Shown here one piece after another: positions 25,131 to 34,482 of a stretch of 64,000 nt of DNA (position 1 is the stretch's first letter; each line of letters opens with the position of its first letter). Both the position numbers and the translations under genes were made by a program. The DNA lies in assembly GCA_036653595.1 (NCBI GenBank), contig JAVVTQ010000003.1, forward strand, positions 20,274-84,273. The letters run 5' to 3'. A model generated the notes under the pieces. It was not told where the DNA came from, searched no databases, and saw only the letters and a program-made list of their open reading frames with translations. This stretch comes from JAVVTQ01 sp036653595. GTDB taxonomy: Bacteria; Bacillota; Clostridia; Oscillospirales; Ruminococcaceae.

Positions 25131-25921
25131 AGTTTGAAAATATCCTCGGTGTCCCCGACTTCGAGGCAGAGGAGCTCTGCGAGAGGCGCTCTGACAGCTG
25201 CCTGCTCATACCTGTCATAAATGAGGGCGAACGCCTTTTGCGGGAGCTGTCACGCGCACAAAAAGCCGGAGTAGGACAGCTGTGTGACATAATAATTCTC
25301 GACGGGGGCTCTGTGGACGGCAGCGTGAAGCGCGAGGTGCTCGAGCCGCTTGGCGTCAATTCCGTTCTCGTCAAACGCGGTGCGGGAAGACAGGGTGCAC
25401 AGCTGAGAATGGGCTTCTGGTGGGCGCTAAGGCGCGGATATGAGAGCTTTGTCACCATAGATGGAAATGATAAGGACAGCATTGAGAGTATCCCGCTCTT
25501 TCTGGAAAAGCTGAGCGACGGCTATGATTTTGTGCAGGGCTCGCGCTTCATAGAGGGCGGAATCGAGGAAAACACGCCGTGCTCAAGGCTTATCGCGGTA
25601 AGGCTCATCCATGCACCGCTCATTTCGCTCGCCGCACGCCACCATTTTACAGACACGACAAACGCCTTTCGCGCTTACTCAAAAAAATACCTAACGCACA
25701 AGGGACTTGAGCCCTTTCGCGATGTTTTTTGCGGCTATGAGCTGCTCGCGTACCTGTCTGTCAGGGCAACACGGCTGGGCCTGCGTGCCTGCGAGGTTCC
25801 GGTTTCGCGCAGATACCCGAAAACAGGCAAGACGCCGACAAAGATAAGCCCGGTGCGCGGGAATGCATCGTTGCTTAAAGTTCTCATCAAAACGCTGAAA
25901 GGCGATTACAACCCAAAATAG
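25127..25921 (+). CDS. Glycosyltransferase family 2 (dolichyl-phosphate-mannose-synthase-like)
   Basis: A 264-residue GT-A fold enzyme. The nucleotide-sugar pocket LLIPVINEGERL, the IIILDGGSVDGS strand and a substituted DxD-type region, TIDGNDKDS, followed by GSRFIEGG, are typical of DPM1-like GT2 proteins that glycosylate a polyprenyl phosphate. There is no C-terminal membrane anchor. The acidic DGNDKD segment would hold the metal. It overlaps the preceding gene by four bases (ATGA). Confidence 0.85.
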   Translation: MKFENILGVPDFEAEELCERRSDSCLLIPVINEGERLLRELSRAQKAGVGQLCDIIILDGGSVDGSVKREVLEPLGVNSVLVKRGAGRQGAQLRMGFWWALRRGYESFVTIDGNDKDSIESIPLFLEKLSDGYDFVQGSRFIEGGIEENTPCSRLIAVRLIHAPLISLAARHHFTDTTNAFRAYSKKYLTHKGLEPFRDVFCGYELLAYLSVRATRLGLRACEVPVSRRYPKTGKTPTKISPVRGNASLLKVLIKTLKGDYNPK

Positions 25922-25935
25922 GCCGAGGTATTTTT

Positions 25936-27063
25936 ATGAAAAAAGCATACGATAAAATAATAGTCGGAGCCGGTCTTTACGGTCTGTATGCCGCGCTTCT
26001 GGCATCGAAGCATGGGGAAAAGGTTCTTGTGCTTGAGCGCGAGCGCGCGCCCTTTATGCGCGCCACATACATAAACCAAGCGCGCGTGCACATGGGCTAC
26101 CACTATCCGCGCTCATATTCCACAGCTGTCAAATCGGCCCATTATTTCGAGCGGTTTGTGAGAGATTTCGGATTTTGCATAGTCGACGATTTCTCGCAGG
26201 TTTATGCAACCTCGGCGCACTTTTCGTGGTCGGATGCCAAGAGATTCAAAAAATTTTGCAAGGACGCGAAGATACGCTGCGACGAGGTGTCGCCGGATAA
26301 TTATTTCAAACCGAAAATGTGTGACGGAGCCTTTGTCACAAGGGAATATGCATACGACGCGATGCTTTTGCGCGACTATTTTGTCAAAGAGCTGTCATGT
26401 CACACCGATGTTGAGATACGGTACGGCGCAGAAATAACAGCGGTGGAAAAAGGCGGGGAAACCTACAAAATAGTGCAAAACGGCGCCGTTGACGAAGCTC
26501 CTTTTATCCTCAGCGCCACGTATGCCTCCAGCAATGAGCTGCTGGCTATGGCCAAATTCCCGCCATTTAATATAAAGTATGAGCTTTGCGAGATAATTCT
26601 CTGCGAGGTGGCAAAAGAGCTTAAGGACACGGGGATAACCGTCATGGATGGGCCGTTTTTCTCAATTATGCCTTTCGGAAAGACGGGGCTTCATTCGCTG
26701 ACAGCCGTCACCTTTACACCGCACGTCACGAGCTATGACAAGCTCCCGACTTTCGCGTGTCAAGACTGTTCAAATGGCTTTTGTTCCCCACGGGTTCTCG
26801 GCAACTGCAATGAGTGCCCGGCAAAGCCGAAATCGGCCTACCCATACATGAGCAGCCTTGCGAGAAAGTATCTGCTCGACAAGTTTTCTTTTAGCTACAA
26901 ATCTTCACTTTTTTCGATGAAGCCGATACTGAAATCGAGTGAAATCGACGACAGCAGACCGACGGTGATACGCGAATTTTCAAAGGAGCCGACTTTTGTC
27001 AGCGTGCTCTCGGGAAAAATCAACACAGTATACGATCTTGATGAGGTGCTATACCATGAATAG
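25936..27063 (+). CDS. FAD-dependent oxidoreductase with a cysteine-rich insertion
   Basis: A 375-residue DAO-type flavoprotein. The FAD site IIVGAGLYGLYAALLASKHG lies at residues 8-27, with ERERAPFMRATYINQARVHMGYHYPRS following, a flavin-contact region. Unusually, about residues 275-296 contain five cysteines (CQDC, FC, NCNEC; spacing C-x2-C-x4-C-x7-C-x2-C), which could bind zinc or an iron-sulfur cluster. The function is unknown; its place between two GT2 genes suggests oxidation of a lipid-linked or nucleotide sugar. It ends overlapping the next gene by eight bases. Confidence 0.78.
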   Translation: MKKAYDKIIVGAGLYGLYAALLASKHGEKVLVLERERAPFMRATYINQARVHMGYHYPRSYSTAVKSAHYFERFVRDFGFCIVDDFSQVYATSAHFSWSDAKRFKKFCKDAKIRCDEVSPDNYFKPKMCDGAFVTREYAYDAMLLRDYFVKELSCHTDVEIRYGAEITAVEKGGETYKIVQNGAVDEAPFILSATYASSNELLAMAKFPPFNIKYELCEIILCEVAKELKDTGITVMDGPFFSIMPFGKTGLHSLTAVTFTPHVTSYDKLPTFACQDCSNGFCSPRVLGNCNECPAKPKSAYPYMSSLARKYLLDKFSFSYKSSLFSMKPILKSSEIDDSRPTVIREFSKEPTFVSVLSGKINTVYDLDEVLYHE

Positions 27064-27979
27064 AGAAACAAACTTTGTATCGGCAGTCGTTTATGTGAGA
27101 AATGCCTCTGCGACGGTGGGGAATTTTTTAAAAAAAGTGGGTACACTCCTTGACTCGACATTTGCAAATTATGAGATAATTGTGGTTGATGATTGCTCAC
27201 ACGACGACAGTGCAAGAATTGTAGAGGACGTCTCTAAGCTTCTGGGCGGGGTGGTGTCCCTTGTGAGGATGAGCTTTCAGCAGGGCCTGCAGCTTGCCAT
27301 GAATGCCGGCGTCGATCTCGCAATCGGCGACTTTGTATATGAATTTGACAGCACGGTTGTCGACTATGACATATCGCTTGTGACAGAAATTTACTTTAAA
27401 TGTCTGGAGGGATTCGATGTTGTCAGCGCAGCGCCCAGAAGAGCGACCGGTGCGGTTGCAAAGCTGTTTTACAGGCTATACAACAAGAATTCCGGCAGCC
27501 GCTACCCGCTGGTGACAGAGCGCTTTCGGCTGGCTTCGCGGCGCGCCATAAATAGGGTTCAGAGCATGAGCGACAACGTAACCTACCGCAAGGCTTTTTA
27601 TATGCGCTGCGGCCTGACGTGCAAAATTGTAGAATACGATGCAAACACAGATGCAAAAGAGAAAGGCAGCGCAAAGGAGCGGCGCTCGCTGGCCGTTGAG
27701 AGCCTTATTTTGTTTACGGATATAGCATACAAGATGTCCTTTTTCATGTCGTGCCTTATGATGGCATTTGCTGTATTCGGAGGCGTGTACGCGCTTGCCG
27801 TCTATTTTTCGCAGAAGCCGGTCGAGGGCTGGACGACGACAATGCTGTTTATGTCGTTTGCATTTTTTGGAGTATTTTCTATTTTGACAATCATAATCAA
27901 ATACCTTTCGGTCATGCTGGATATGATTTTCAAAAAACAGTCCTACTCTATCGAGTCTGTGACAAAGCTCACAAAATGA
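27056..27979 (+). CDS. Membrane-anchored glycosyltransferase family 2
   Basis: A 307-residue GT2 enzyme with SAVVYVRNASATVGNFL, IIVVDDCSHDDS and FEFDSTVVDY in the DxD position, then an arginine-rich region and two C-terminal membrane helices (about residues 225-250 and 260-285), the layout of GtrB/ArnC-type undecaprenyl-phosphate glycosyltransferases. It probably loads a sugar on a polyprenyl carrier. The ATG at 27056 is preceded by GAGGTG and overlaps the oxidoreductase by eight bases; a longer frame lies inside that gene. It ends the glycan operon. Confidence 0.83.
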   Translation: MNRETNFVSAVVYVRNASATVGNFLKKVGTLLDSTFANYEIIVVDDCSHDDSARIVEDVSKLLGGVVSLVRMSFQQGLQLAMNAGVDLAIGDFVYEFDSTVVDYDISLVTEIYFKCLEGFDVVSAAPRRATGAVAKLFYRLYNKNSGSRYPLVTERFRLASRRAINRVQSMSDNVTYRKAFYMRCGLTCKIVEYDANTDAKEKGSAKERRSLAVESLILFTDIAYKMSFFMSCLMMAFAVFGGVYALAVYFSQKPVEGWTTTMLFMSFAFFGVFSILTIIIKYLSVMLDMIFKKQSYSIESVTKLTK

Positions 27980-28127
27980 TTTTTCGAGAGGACAAAATAT
28001 CCGATGAATCGCTTTGCACGATGGCGGTGTTGGTGTATTGTGAAGGGGTAAGAAAACTCAAAAATTGATGCGCACATGACCGCGACTACAAGCCTCACAA
28101 TAAAACAGCTCCTCGAAAGGGATACCA

Positions 28128-28775
28128 ATGCAGTATACAGTGATTGTTTTTTGCGCCGTGATAGCCGTCAGTTATTTGATAGTATGCTGGCAGCGCAAGG
28201 TGAATCTTATGCGCATGCTCAAATGCCTGCTTGTGCCGTCGATAGCGATTGTCTATTTCTACTTTACAAAGGAAATCAATTGGCTTATTGCCGCGGGCGC
28301 TGCCTTCGGCCTGATTGGGGATTATCTGCTGCTTATAAAAAAGCTTGTGCCGGGCGGTATAAGCTTCTTTTTAGGGCACGTGATGTACTCCATTGCCTTT
28401 GCCCAAAACATAAAATTTGCACTCGGAACCCTGCTGTGGGGCGCAGCGCTGTGCGCGGTATATGCGCTCACGTCGACATGTGTTATAAAAAATGTCATAA
28501 AGGGAAAAAGGCTCGCGAAGAAAATGCGCGTCACGGCCTTTTTGTACATAATGTCCGTGGGACTTATGAGCGCATTTGCTCTGATGCAGTTCGTCAGTGT
28601 GCCGTCGGCACAATTTGCGGTTATATATTTCGGAAGTCTGCTGTTTCTGATTTCGGACTGCCTTATCTTGTTCGAAAAATTTGCGAAATCAAACAAACCA
28701 AACCACAGGCATTTTGTGGTTATGGTGACATATATAGCGGCGCAGATGATGATTATCCTGGGAATGATAAATTAG
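28128..28775 (+). CDS. YhhN-family membrane protein (lysoplasmalogenase-like)
   Basis: A 215-residue polytopic protein with about eight hydrophobic helices. GAAFGLIGDYLLL and GHVMYSIAFAQ, and later LISDCLILFEKF and a HFVVMVTYIAAQMMI helix, match the YhhN/TMEM86 family, which contains the conserved acidic residues of the lysoplasmalogenase active site. TMEM86B cleaves the vinyl-ether bond of lysoplasmalogens; bacterial members are largely untested. Its presence six kilobases from an AGPS-like gene hints at ether-lipid metabolism. A degenerate copy of its last 220 bases follows directly. Confidence 0.83.
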   Translation: MQYTVIVFCAVIAVSYLIVCWQRKVNLMRMLKCLLVPSIAIVYFYFTKEINWLIAAGAAFGLIGDYLLLIKKLVPGGISFFLGHVMYSIAFAQNIKFALGTLLWGAALCAVYALTSTCVIKNVIKGKRLAKKMRVTAFLYIMSVGLMSAFALMQFVSVPSAQFAVIYFGSLLFLISDCLILFEKFAKSNKPNHRHFVVMVTYIAAQMMIILGMIN

Positions 28776-28781
28776 CGAAAA
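28559..28781 (+). repeat. First copy of a 223-base tandem duplication
   Basis: This segment, covering the last 72 codons of the YhhN-family gene and a few bases after it, is repeated immediately downstream. The two units begin with the same GGGACTTATGAGCGC and end with the same GATAAA-TTAGCGAAAAGG type sequence, apart from scattered substitutions. Confidence 0.93.
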
Positions 28782-29003
28782 GGGACTTATGAGCGCATTT
28801 GCTCTGATGCAGTTCGTCAGGTTGCATCGGCACAATTTGCGGTTATATATTTCGGAAATCTGCTGTTTCTGATTTCGGACTGCCTTATCTTGTTCGAAAA
28901 ATTTGCGAAGTCAAACAAACCAAACCACAGGCATTTTGTGGTTATGGTGACATATATAGCGGCGCAGATGATGATTATTCAAGGAATGATAAACTAGCGA
29001 AAA
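28782..29003 (+). pseudogene. Decayed tandem copy of the 3' end of the YhhN-family gene
   Basis: The second copy of the tandem duplication is about 95% identical to the first. A one-base deletion near 28820 (GTCAGGTTGCAT against GTCAGTGTGCCGT) breaks the frame, and it has no start or ribosome site, so it cannot make protein. Its end supplies the bases just before the GAGAG ribosome site of the GH13 gene, so the duplication may have moved the boundary between the two units. Confidence 0.9.
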
Positions 29004-29014
29004 GGAGAGAGCTT

Positions 29015-30640
29015 ATGGGAGAATGGTGGAAAGAACAGGTGGTTTATCAGATATATCCACGCAGCTTTCAAGACAGCAACGGCGATGGGGTTGGGGATAT
29101 TCAGGGAATTATAAGCAGGCTTGATTATCTCGAATGGCTGGGGATAGACACACTTTGGCTGTCCCCTGTTTACTGCTCTCCAAACGAGGACAATGGCTAT
29201 GATATCAGCGACTATATCGGCATAAACCCGGAATATGGAACAATGCGCGACATGGACACGCTCATTGCGGAAGCGAAAAGGCACGGCATAAAAATCATAA
29301 TGGATCTCGTCATAAACCACACCTCCTGCGAGCACAAATGGTTTCAGAAGAGCCGCAAACAAATTGAGCCGTATACGGATTATTACATATGGAAAAAAGG
29401 TGGCCCAAACGGTGAAAAACCAAATAACTGGACAAGCTTTTTCGCGGAGGACTGCTGGGAATTTGACGAAGAGCGGGGGGAATACTACCTGCATCTTTTC
29501 GCAAAGCATCAGCCTGACCTAAACTACAATAACCCCAAAGTCATAGAGGAAATAAAAGAGATTTTGCGCTTCTGGCTTGACAAGGGTATCGCCGGGTTTC
29601 GCTGCGATGTGATAAACATACTTTATAAGACCAGCCTCGAAAACGGAAAGAAAAAGCTCATTCTCACCGGCAGCGAAAACTACATCTCTCAGGAGGGCAC
29701 GCACAGGATTCTGCGCGAACTAAACCGCGAGGTGCTCTCAAAGTACGATTGCTTCACGGTCGGCGAGACGGTTTTTGTAGACCCGCAGATGGCGCGCGAT
29801 TTGAGCGACATGGAGCGCGGCGAGCTTGACATGCTGTTTGCGTTTGAGCACATGGAATCGGACCAGTTTATTGTGAAATGGTTTAAAAGAAAATTCTCGC
29901 CGGAGCGCTTTGTCAAAACACTTGTCAAGTGGCAAAATGAACTTCGGTGGAACGCAAATTATCTCGAAAACCACGACCAGCCAAGAAGCGTTTCTCGCTT
30001 TGGTGACAGCGCAGCATATTGGGACAAAAGCGCAAAGCTGTTGGCTATGCTGCTGCTGACACTCAAAGGGACGCCGTATATGTTTGAGGGCGAAGAAATC
30101 GGCATGACCAATTTTGACTTTGCCTCAATGGACGATGTGCGCGATGTGGAATCCATAAATGTAGAGCGGATGATGCAAAAAACCTTTCATTTTTCAAAGA
30201 AAAGGCGTTGGAGCATGATAAAAAAAACGAGCCGCGACAACGCACGCACACCCATGCAGTGGAACTCCACGGATAGCGGCGGCTTCACGACGGGCGAACC
30301 GTGGCTTCGCGTCAACTCCAACTACAGGCGCATAAATGTTGCCGCTCAAAAGGGTGACCCCGATTCTGTGCTCAACTTTTACCGCGAGCTTTTGTCACTG
30401 CGCAAAGCCCGCAAGGTGCTGCGGCTCGGTGACTTTAATGCCGTGCAGACAAGCGAGGTTTTTGTTTATGACAGGGTGCTAAAAACTGAAACGCTCACGA
30501 TAGCGCTAAACTTTTCAAAGAAAAAGAAGACCTTAAAGATGAACGGCGAGCTGGTTTTGTCAAACTACAGCAGGGACTGCTTCGACGGCACACTGTCTCC
30601 GTATGAGGCTGTAATATTTGAAAGGAAAGCTGAAAAATGA
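29015..30640 (+). CDS. GH13 alpha-glucosidase (oligo-1,6-glucosidase type)
   Basis: A 541-residue cytoplasmic alpha-amylase-superfamily enzyme. The four conserved regions are present: DLVINHTS, GFRCDVIN with nucleophile Asp198, VGETVF with acid/base Glu251, and ENHDQPR with Asp321. The QPDLNYNN segment places it with oligo-1,6-glucosidases, sucrose isomerases and trehalose-6-phosphate hydrolases (GH13 subfamilies 29 and 31). It probably cleaves imported isomalto- or malto-oligosaccharides. It begins an operon with an alpha-galactosidase and a sugar symporter; its last codons overlap the next start (ATGA). Confidence 0.93.
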   Translation: MGEWWKEQVVYQIYPRSFQDSNGDGVGDIQGIISRLDYLEWLGIDTLWLSPVYCSPNEDNGYDISDYIGINPEYGTMRDMDTLIAEAKRHGIKIIMDLVINHTSCEHKWFQKSRKQIEPYTDYYIWKKGGPNGEKPNNWTSFFAEDCWEFDEERGEYYLHLFAKHQPDLNYNNPKVIEEIKEILRFWLDKGIAGFRCDVINILYKTSLENGKKKLILTGSENYISQEGTHRILRELNREVLSKYDCFTVGETVFVDPQMARDLSDMERGELDMLFAFEHMESDQFIVKWFKRKFSPERFVKTLVKWQNELRWNANYLENHDQPRSVSRFGDSAAYWDKSAKLLAMLLLTLKGTPYMFEGEEIGMTNFDFASMDDVRDVESINVERMMQKTFHFSKKRRWSMIKKTSRDNARTPMQWNSTDSGGFTTGEPWLRVNSNYRRINVAAQKGDPDSVLNFYRELLSLRKARKVLRLGDFNAVQTSEVFVYDRVLKTETLTIALNFSKKKKTLKMNGELVLSNYSRDCFDGTLSPYEAVIFERKAEK

Positions 30641-32988
30641 GTGCGATTTCTTATGAAAACGGCGTTTTTCGCCTGAACACGAGGAGCACTTCTTATTGGT
30701 TTCGAGTGACGAAATTCGGACATCTAGAGCAGCTCTTCTATGGCGAGCGCTTGGAAGCGGAGCCGACGGAGCCGCTGACACTCAAAAGAACAGCCATGCT
30801 GGGCAGCTCTGTCATGTACGACAAGAGCGACGATACATACTGCCTCGACGTGATACCGCTCGAGTGGTCCGGCGTCGGCAAGGGCGATTTCAGAAATACG
30901 CCGGCAGAACTGAAAATGCCGGATGGGACATTTGTCACGGATTTTTGCTACAGTTCCCATAAAATTGTCGAGGGTGCTGTGAATATGAAAACGCTGCCCT
31001 CGGCGTATGCGGACGTGTCTGAGTGCGAGACGCTTGAAATAACGCTCTGCGAAAAGGCAAATGACGTAAAGCTCATCATGTATTACACCGTGTTTCCGGG
31101 CTGCGACGTCATCATAAGGCGCTGTGTTCTTATAAATATGTGTGACAGCGCGCTTCAAATTCGCAAGCTGATGAGCATGTCGCTGGATTTGCCAAACAGA
31201 GGCTACACGATGATGACGCAAGACGGCGGCTGGATCAAAGAGACGCATCGGCACGACAGAAAGCTTCAGTACGGCACGCTTGTGAATTCCAGCACGACGG
31301 GTGCGTCCGGCAACCGCCACAATCCGGCTTTCGCGCTGTGGGAGGAAAATGCATGCGAGGATTATGGCAGAGTATACGGCTTTAATCTGGTCTACAGCGG
31401 AAACCATTACTCTGCTTGCGAGCTGGCGGGTCATGACACGGTACGCGTCATGACGGGGATAAATCCATATTGCTTCGAATGGACGCTTGCCGCGGGGGAG
31501 AGCTTTGAAACCCCTGAGGCCGTCATGACATTTTCGGCGCGCGGCTTTAATCAAATGAGCCACAATTTTCATGATTTTGTAAACAACCATATTGTGCGCA
31601 AGGAGTGGAAGGGCAAGGACAGGCCTGTTCTGCTCAACAACTGGGAAGCGCATTTTTTTCGATTTAACCGGTCGTCGCTTTTGAGACTTGCAAAGAGGGC
31701 GAAAAAGCTCGGAATAGAGCTTTTTGTACTCGATGACGGCTGGTTTGGAGCGCGCAACAGCGATAAGGCAGGTCTTGGAGACTACAAGGTAAACACAAAA
31801 AAGCTTCCGGGAGGACTCAAAAAGCTCTCGGAGAAGATAACCGGCATGGGGATGCAGTTTGGCCTTTGGTTTGAGCCGGAATCGGTGAATGAGGACAGCG
31901 AGCTTTTTCGCACACATCCCGAATATGCGATTAAAATTGATTCCCGCACGCCGTCGCTTGGCAGAAATCAGCTTCTCCTTGATTTGTGCAATGAGGAGGT
32001 GCGGGAATATATAGTTAAAAATGTGCGCGCTACACTGGAAAGCGCCGATATAAGCTATGTAAAGTGGGATATGAACCGCCATATGAGCGAAATGCACTCC
32101 CGCTCACTGACAAATCAAGGCGAGTTTTTTCACAGGTACATTTTGGGGCTTTATGATATTCTCAATCGAATATTTTGTGACAAGAGACATATTCTGCTCG
32201 AGACATGTGCGAGCGGAGGTAACCGCTTTGACCTTGGAATGCTCTGCTTTTCGCCGCAGATTTGGGCATCGGATGACACCGACCCGATTGAGAGGCTGGA
32301 GATACAAAGGGGCTTGTCATATTTTTACCCACAGTCCGCCATAGGCGCGCATGTTTCAGGATCGCCACATCAGCAGACTCTGCGTGCGACGCCTCTTGCC
32401 ACTCGCTTTCACGCCGCCTGCTTCGGCTGCCTCGGATACGAGTTGGATTTAAAGTATCTTGCTCCCGTTGAGAAAAAGGCGGTGCGCGAACAGATAAAAA
32501 TGTACAAAGAGTATCGCGATGTGCTGCAATATGGGCGCTTTTACCGCTTCGATGAACCAAAGAAAAACAAGGTCTTTTTTTCATGCGTCTCCGCGGACAA
32601 ATCAAAGGCGCTGTCCGCCTTTTTCCAGACACAAGCCTCGGCAAGCGAGGGTTTTGACTTTTTGCCGGCAAAAGGACTTGATGAAAATATGAAATATACG
32701 GTTCGAACAAGAGAGCAGGGACTTCGAATAAAGCGATTTGGCGCGCTCATACACCACATTTTGCCCGTGCGTATAAACCCGGAGGGCGCGATTGTCAGGA
32801 TAGCCGACCGCCACTATGAACTCCCCGATTGTGTGGAAAACTATGAGGCAACGGGCAGGCTTTTGATGGCGGGGACACAGTTGAACAACCAATTTGTCGG
32901 AAGCTACTACAATAAAGACACGAGGCTGCTCGGCGATTTTGGCTCAAGCATGTATATTATTGAAGAAAAAACTGAAGGGAAACGGTAA
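30637..32988 (+). CDS. Alpha-galactosidase, glycoside hydrolase family 36
   Basis: A 783-residue enzyme, slightly longer than the ~730-residue norm. It has the N-terminal beta-supersandwich, then the catalytic barrel from about residue 330: LLNNWEAHFF, ELFVLDDGWFG, GLWFEPESVN, the nucleophile Asp478 in VKWDMNR, and the acid/base Asp546 in WASDDTDPIER. This class releases galactose from raffinose-family oligosaccharides and melibiose in the cytoplasm. It is translationally coupled to the GH13 gene and followed two bases later by a symporter. Confidence 0.95.
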   Translation: MSAISYENGVFRLNTRSTSYWFRVTKFGHLEQLFYGERLEAEPTEPLTLKRTAMLGSSVMYDKSDDTYCLDVIPLEWSGVGKGDFRNTPAELKMPDGTFVTDFCYSSHKIVEGAVNMKTLPSAYADVSECETLEITLCEKANDVKLIMYYTVFPGCDVIIRRCVLINMCDSALQIRKLMSMSLDLPNRGYTMMTQDGGWIKETHRHDRKLQYGTLVNSSTTGASGNRHNPAFALWEENACEDYGRVYGFNLVYSGNHYSACELAGHDTVRVMTGINPYCFEWTLAAGESFETPEAVMTFSARGFNQMSHNFHDFVNNHIVRKEWKGKDRPVLLNNWEAHFFRFNRSSLLRLAKRAKKLGIELFVLDDGWFGARNSDKAGLGDYKVNTKKLPGGLKKLSEKITGMGMQFGLWFEPESVNEDSELFRTHPEYAIKIDSRTPSLGRNQLLLDLCNEEVREYIVKNVRATLESADISYVKWDMNRHMSEMHSRSLTNQGEFFHRYILGLYDILNRIFCDKRHILLETCASGGNRFDLGMLCFSPQIWASDDTDPIERLEIQRGLSYFYPQSAIGAHVSGSPHQQTLRATPLATRFHAACFGCLGYELDLKYLAPVEKKAVREQIKMYKEYRDVLQYGRFYRFDEPKKNKVFFSCVSADKSKALSAFFQTQASASEGFDFLPAKGLDENMKYTVRTREQGLRIKRFGALIHHILPVRINPEGAIVRIADRHYELPDCVENYEATGRLLMAGTQLNNQFVGSYYNKDTRLLGDFGSSMYIIEEKTEGKR

Positions 32989-32989
32989 A

Positions 32990-34363
32990 ATGGGAAAAGA
33001 GTATTCTCGCAATAAATTCACGTTCGGGTTGGGCACAATCGGCCGCGACATGGTCTACACGATGATAAGCATGTTCATGATGTTTTATCTGACCGACGTG
33101 CTGCAAGTGTCAAACACCATGCTTGCATGGCTGACAGGAATTATACTTTTCTGCCGCGTATTCGACGCCGTCAACGATCCGATAATGGGCGCGATAGTCG
33201 ACAACACAAAGACCAAATGGGGAAAGTTCAAGCCCTGGATTGCCTTTGGCGCTGTGACCTCCGGAATATTCACCGTCTTGCTTTTTACGGATTTTGGATT
33301 CGAAAATGCCAACTTTATAATATGTTTTGGACTTACATACGTCTTTTGGGAGATTACATTTACAACAAACGACATTTCCTACTGGTCTATGATGCCAAAC
33401 CTCTCCACAGACCAAAAGGAGCGCGAGAAAATCGGTGCCATAGCGCGAATATGTGCCAATGTCGGTCTGTTTGTCGTCGTCGCGGGCATAGACCCGATAA
33501 CAAAGGCAATAGGTGCGGCGATGGGCGGGGATATGAAGAAAGGCTACTTTATATTTGCGGTCATCGTCGTGCTTATGATGTGGCTGGGACAGTGCGTGAC
33601 GCTCTTCGGTGTCAAGGAACCGCAAATTTTTAAAAATGAAGAACACACCTCGCTTAAAGGCATGATGACGGCTATTTTCAAAAACGATCAGCTGCTTGTC
33701 ACCGCCGTGTCGATGTCGCTGTTCATGATAGGCTATTGCACGACGACGAGCTTCGGACTTCACTTTTTTAAATATGCCTATGGCGACGAGGGGATGTACT
33801 CCATATTTGCCGTGGTTTTGGGCGTTTCCCAAATTGCGGCATTGGCTGTATTTCCGATTTTCAGCAGGCTGTTTTCACGCAGAAAGCTCTACACAGCTGC
33901 CACGCTTCTCGTAGTGCTCGGATATGTTATTTTCTTCTTCTCCCCTTATAACATGCTTTACATAGGCGCGGCAGGTGTGCTGATTTTTGTCGGACAGGCA
34001 TTTATCCAGCTGCTTATGCTGATGTTCCTCACGGATACGATAGAATATGGACAGTGGAAGCTCCACAAGAGAAATGACGCCGTCTCCTTTGCGCTGCAGC
34101 CATTTATAAACAAGCTCGGCGGCGCTGTGGCCAGCGGGATTGTCGGAGTAACGCTTATTATTTCAGGAATAAACGACGCCGCCTCGAAGGCTGATGTCAC
34201 ACCGGAGGGGCAGCTGATTCTCAAAACATCGATGCTGCTGCTGCCGATTATATTCATTGTCGCCGGTTTTGCGGTTTATTGGTTCAAATTCAAAATAGAC
34301 GAAAAGATGTACGCTAAAATAATATCCGAGCTAAAAGAGCGCGGAGAGATAAGAGCAGACTGA
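32990..34363 (+). CDS. GPH-family sugar:cation symporter (MelB type)
   Basis: A 457-residue, twelve-helix transporter of the glycoside-pentoside-hexuronide family. Typical segments are FGLGTIGRDMVYTM, FDAVNDPIMGAIVDNTKTKWGKFKPWI (the conserved DPxxGxxxDxTxxxxGxxRPW-type loop between helices 2 and 3) and DTIEYGQWKLHKRNDAVSFALQPF. It most likely imports the alpha-galactosides or alpha-glucosides cleaved by the two preceding hydrolases. The ATG at 32990 follows AGGGA; an earlier frame to 32894 lies inside the GH36 gene. Confidence 0.92.
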   Translation: MGKEYSRNKFTFGLGTIGRDMVYTMISMFMMFYLTDVLQVSNTMLAWLTGIILFCRVFDAVNDPIMGAIVDNTKTKWGKFKPWIAFGAVTSGIFTVLLFTDFGFENANFIICFGLTYVFWEITFTTNDISYWSMMPNLSTDQKEREKIGAIARICANVGLFVVVAGIDPITKAIGAAMGGDMKKGYFIFAVIVVLMMWLGQCVTLFGVKEPQIFKNEEHTSLKGMMTAIFKNDQLLVTAVSMSLFMIGYCTTTSFGLHFFKYAYGDEGMYSIFAVVLGVSQIAALAVFPIFSRLFSRRKLYTAATLLVVLGYVIFFFSPYNMLYIGAAGVLIFVGQAFIQLLMLMFLTDTIEYGQWKLHKRNDAVSFALQPFINKLGGAVASGIVGVTLIISGINDAASKADVTPEGQLILKTSMLLLPIIFIVAGFAVYWFKFKIDEKMYAKIISELKERGEIRAD

Positions 34364-34482
34364 TATTTTGACGCAATTGCGCGAATGATGACGAAAACCG
34401 GAGAAATAGACGTGTCATGCCGATAAAACGGCCGGTGAAACGATATTGCGGCTCAGAAGTCGAATATTAGAAAACAATGCCT

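Noticed and set aside
28076..28792. 238-codon plus-strand frame overlapping the YhhN-family gene
   Set aside because: It is out of frame with a clear eight-helix membrane protein and its translation is cysteine/arginine-rich without a family match.
30724..32097. 457-codon antisense frame inside the GH36 gene
   Set aside because: A shadow of the long, codon-biased GH36 coding frame; no ribosome site and no recognisable protein.
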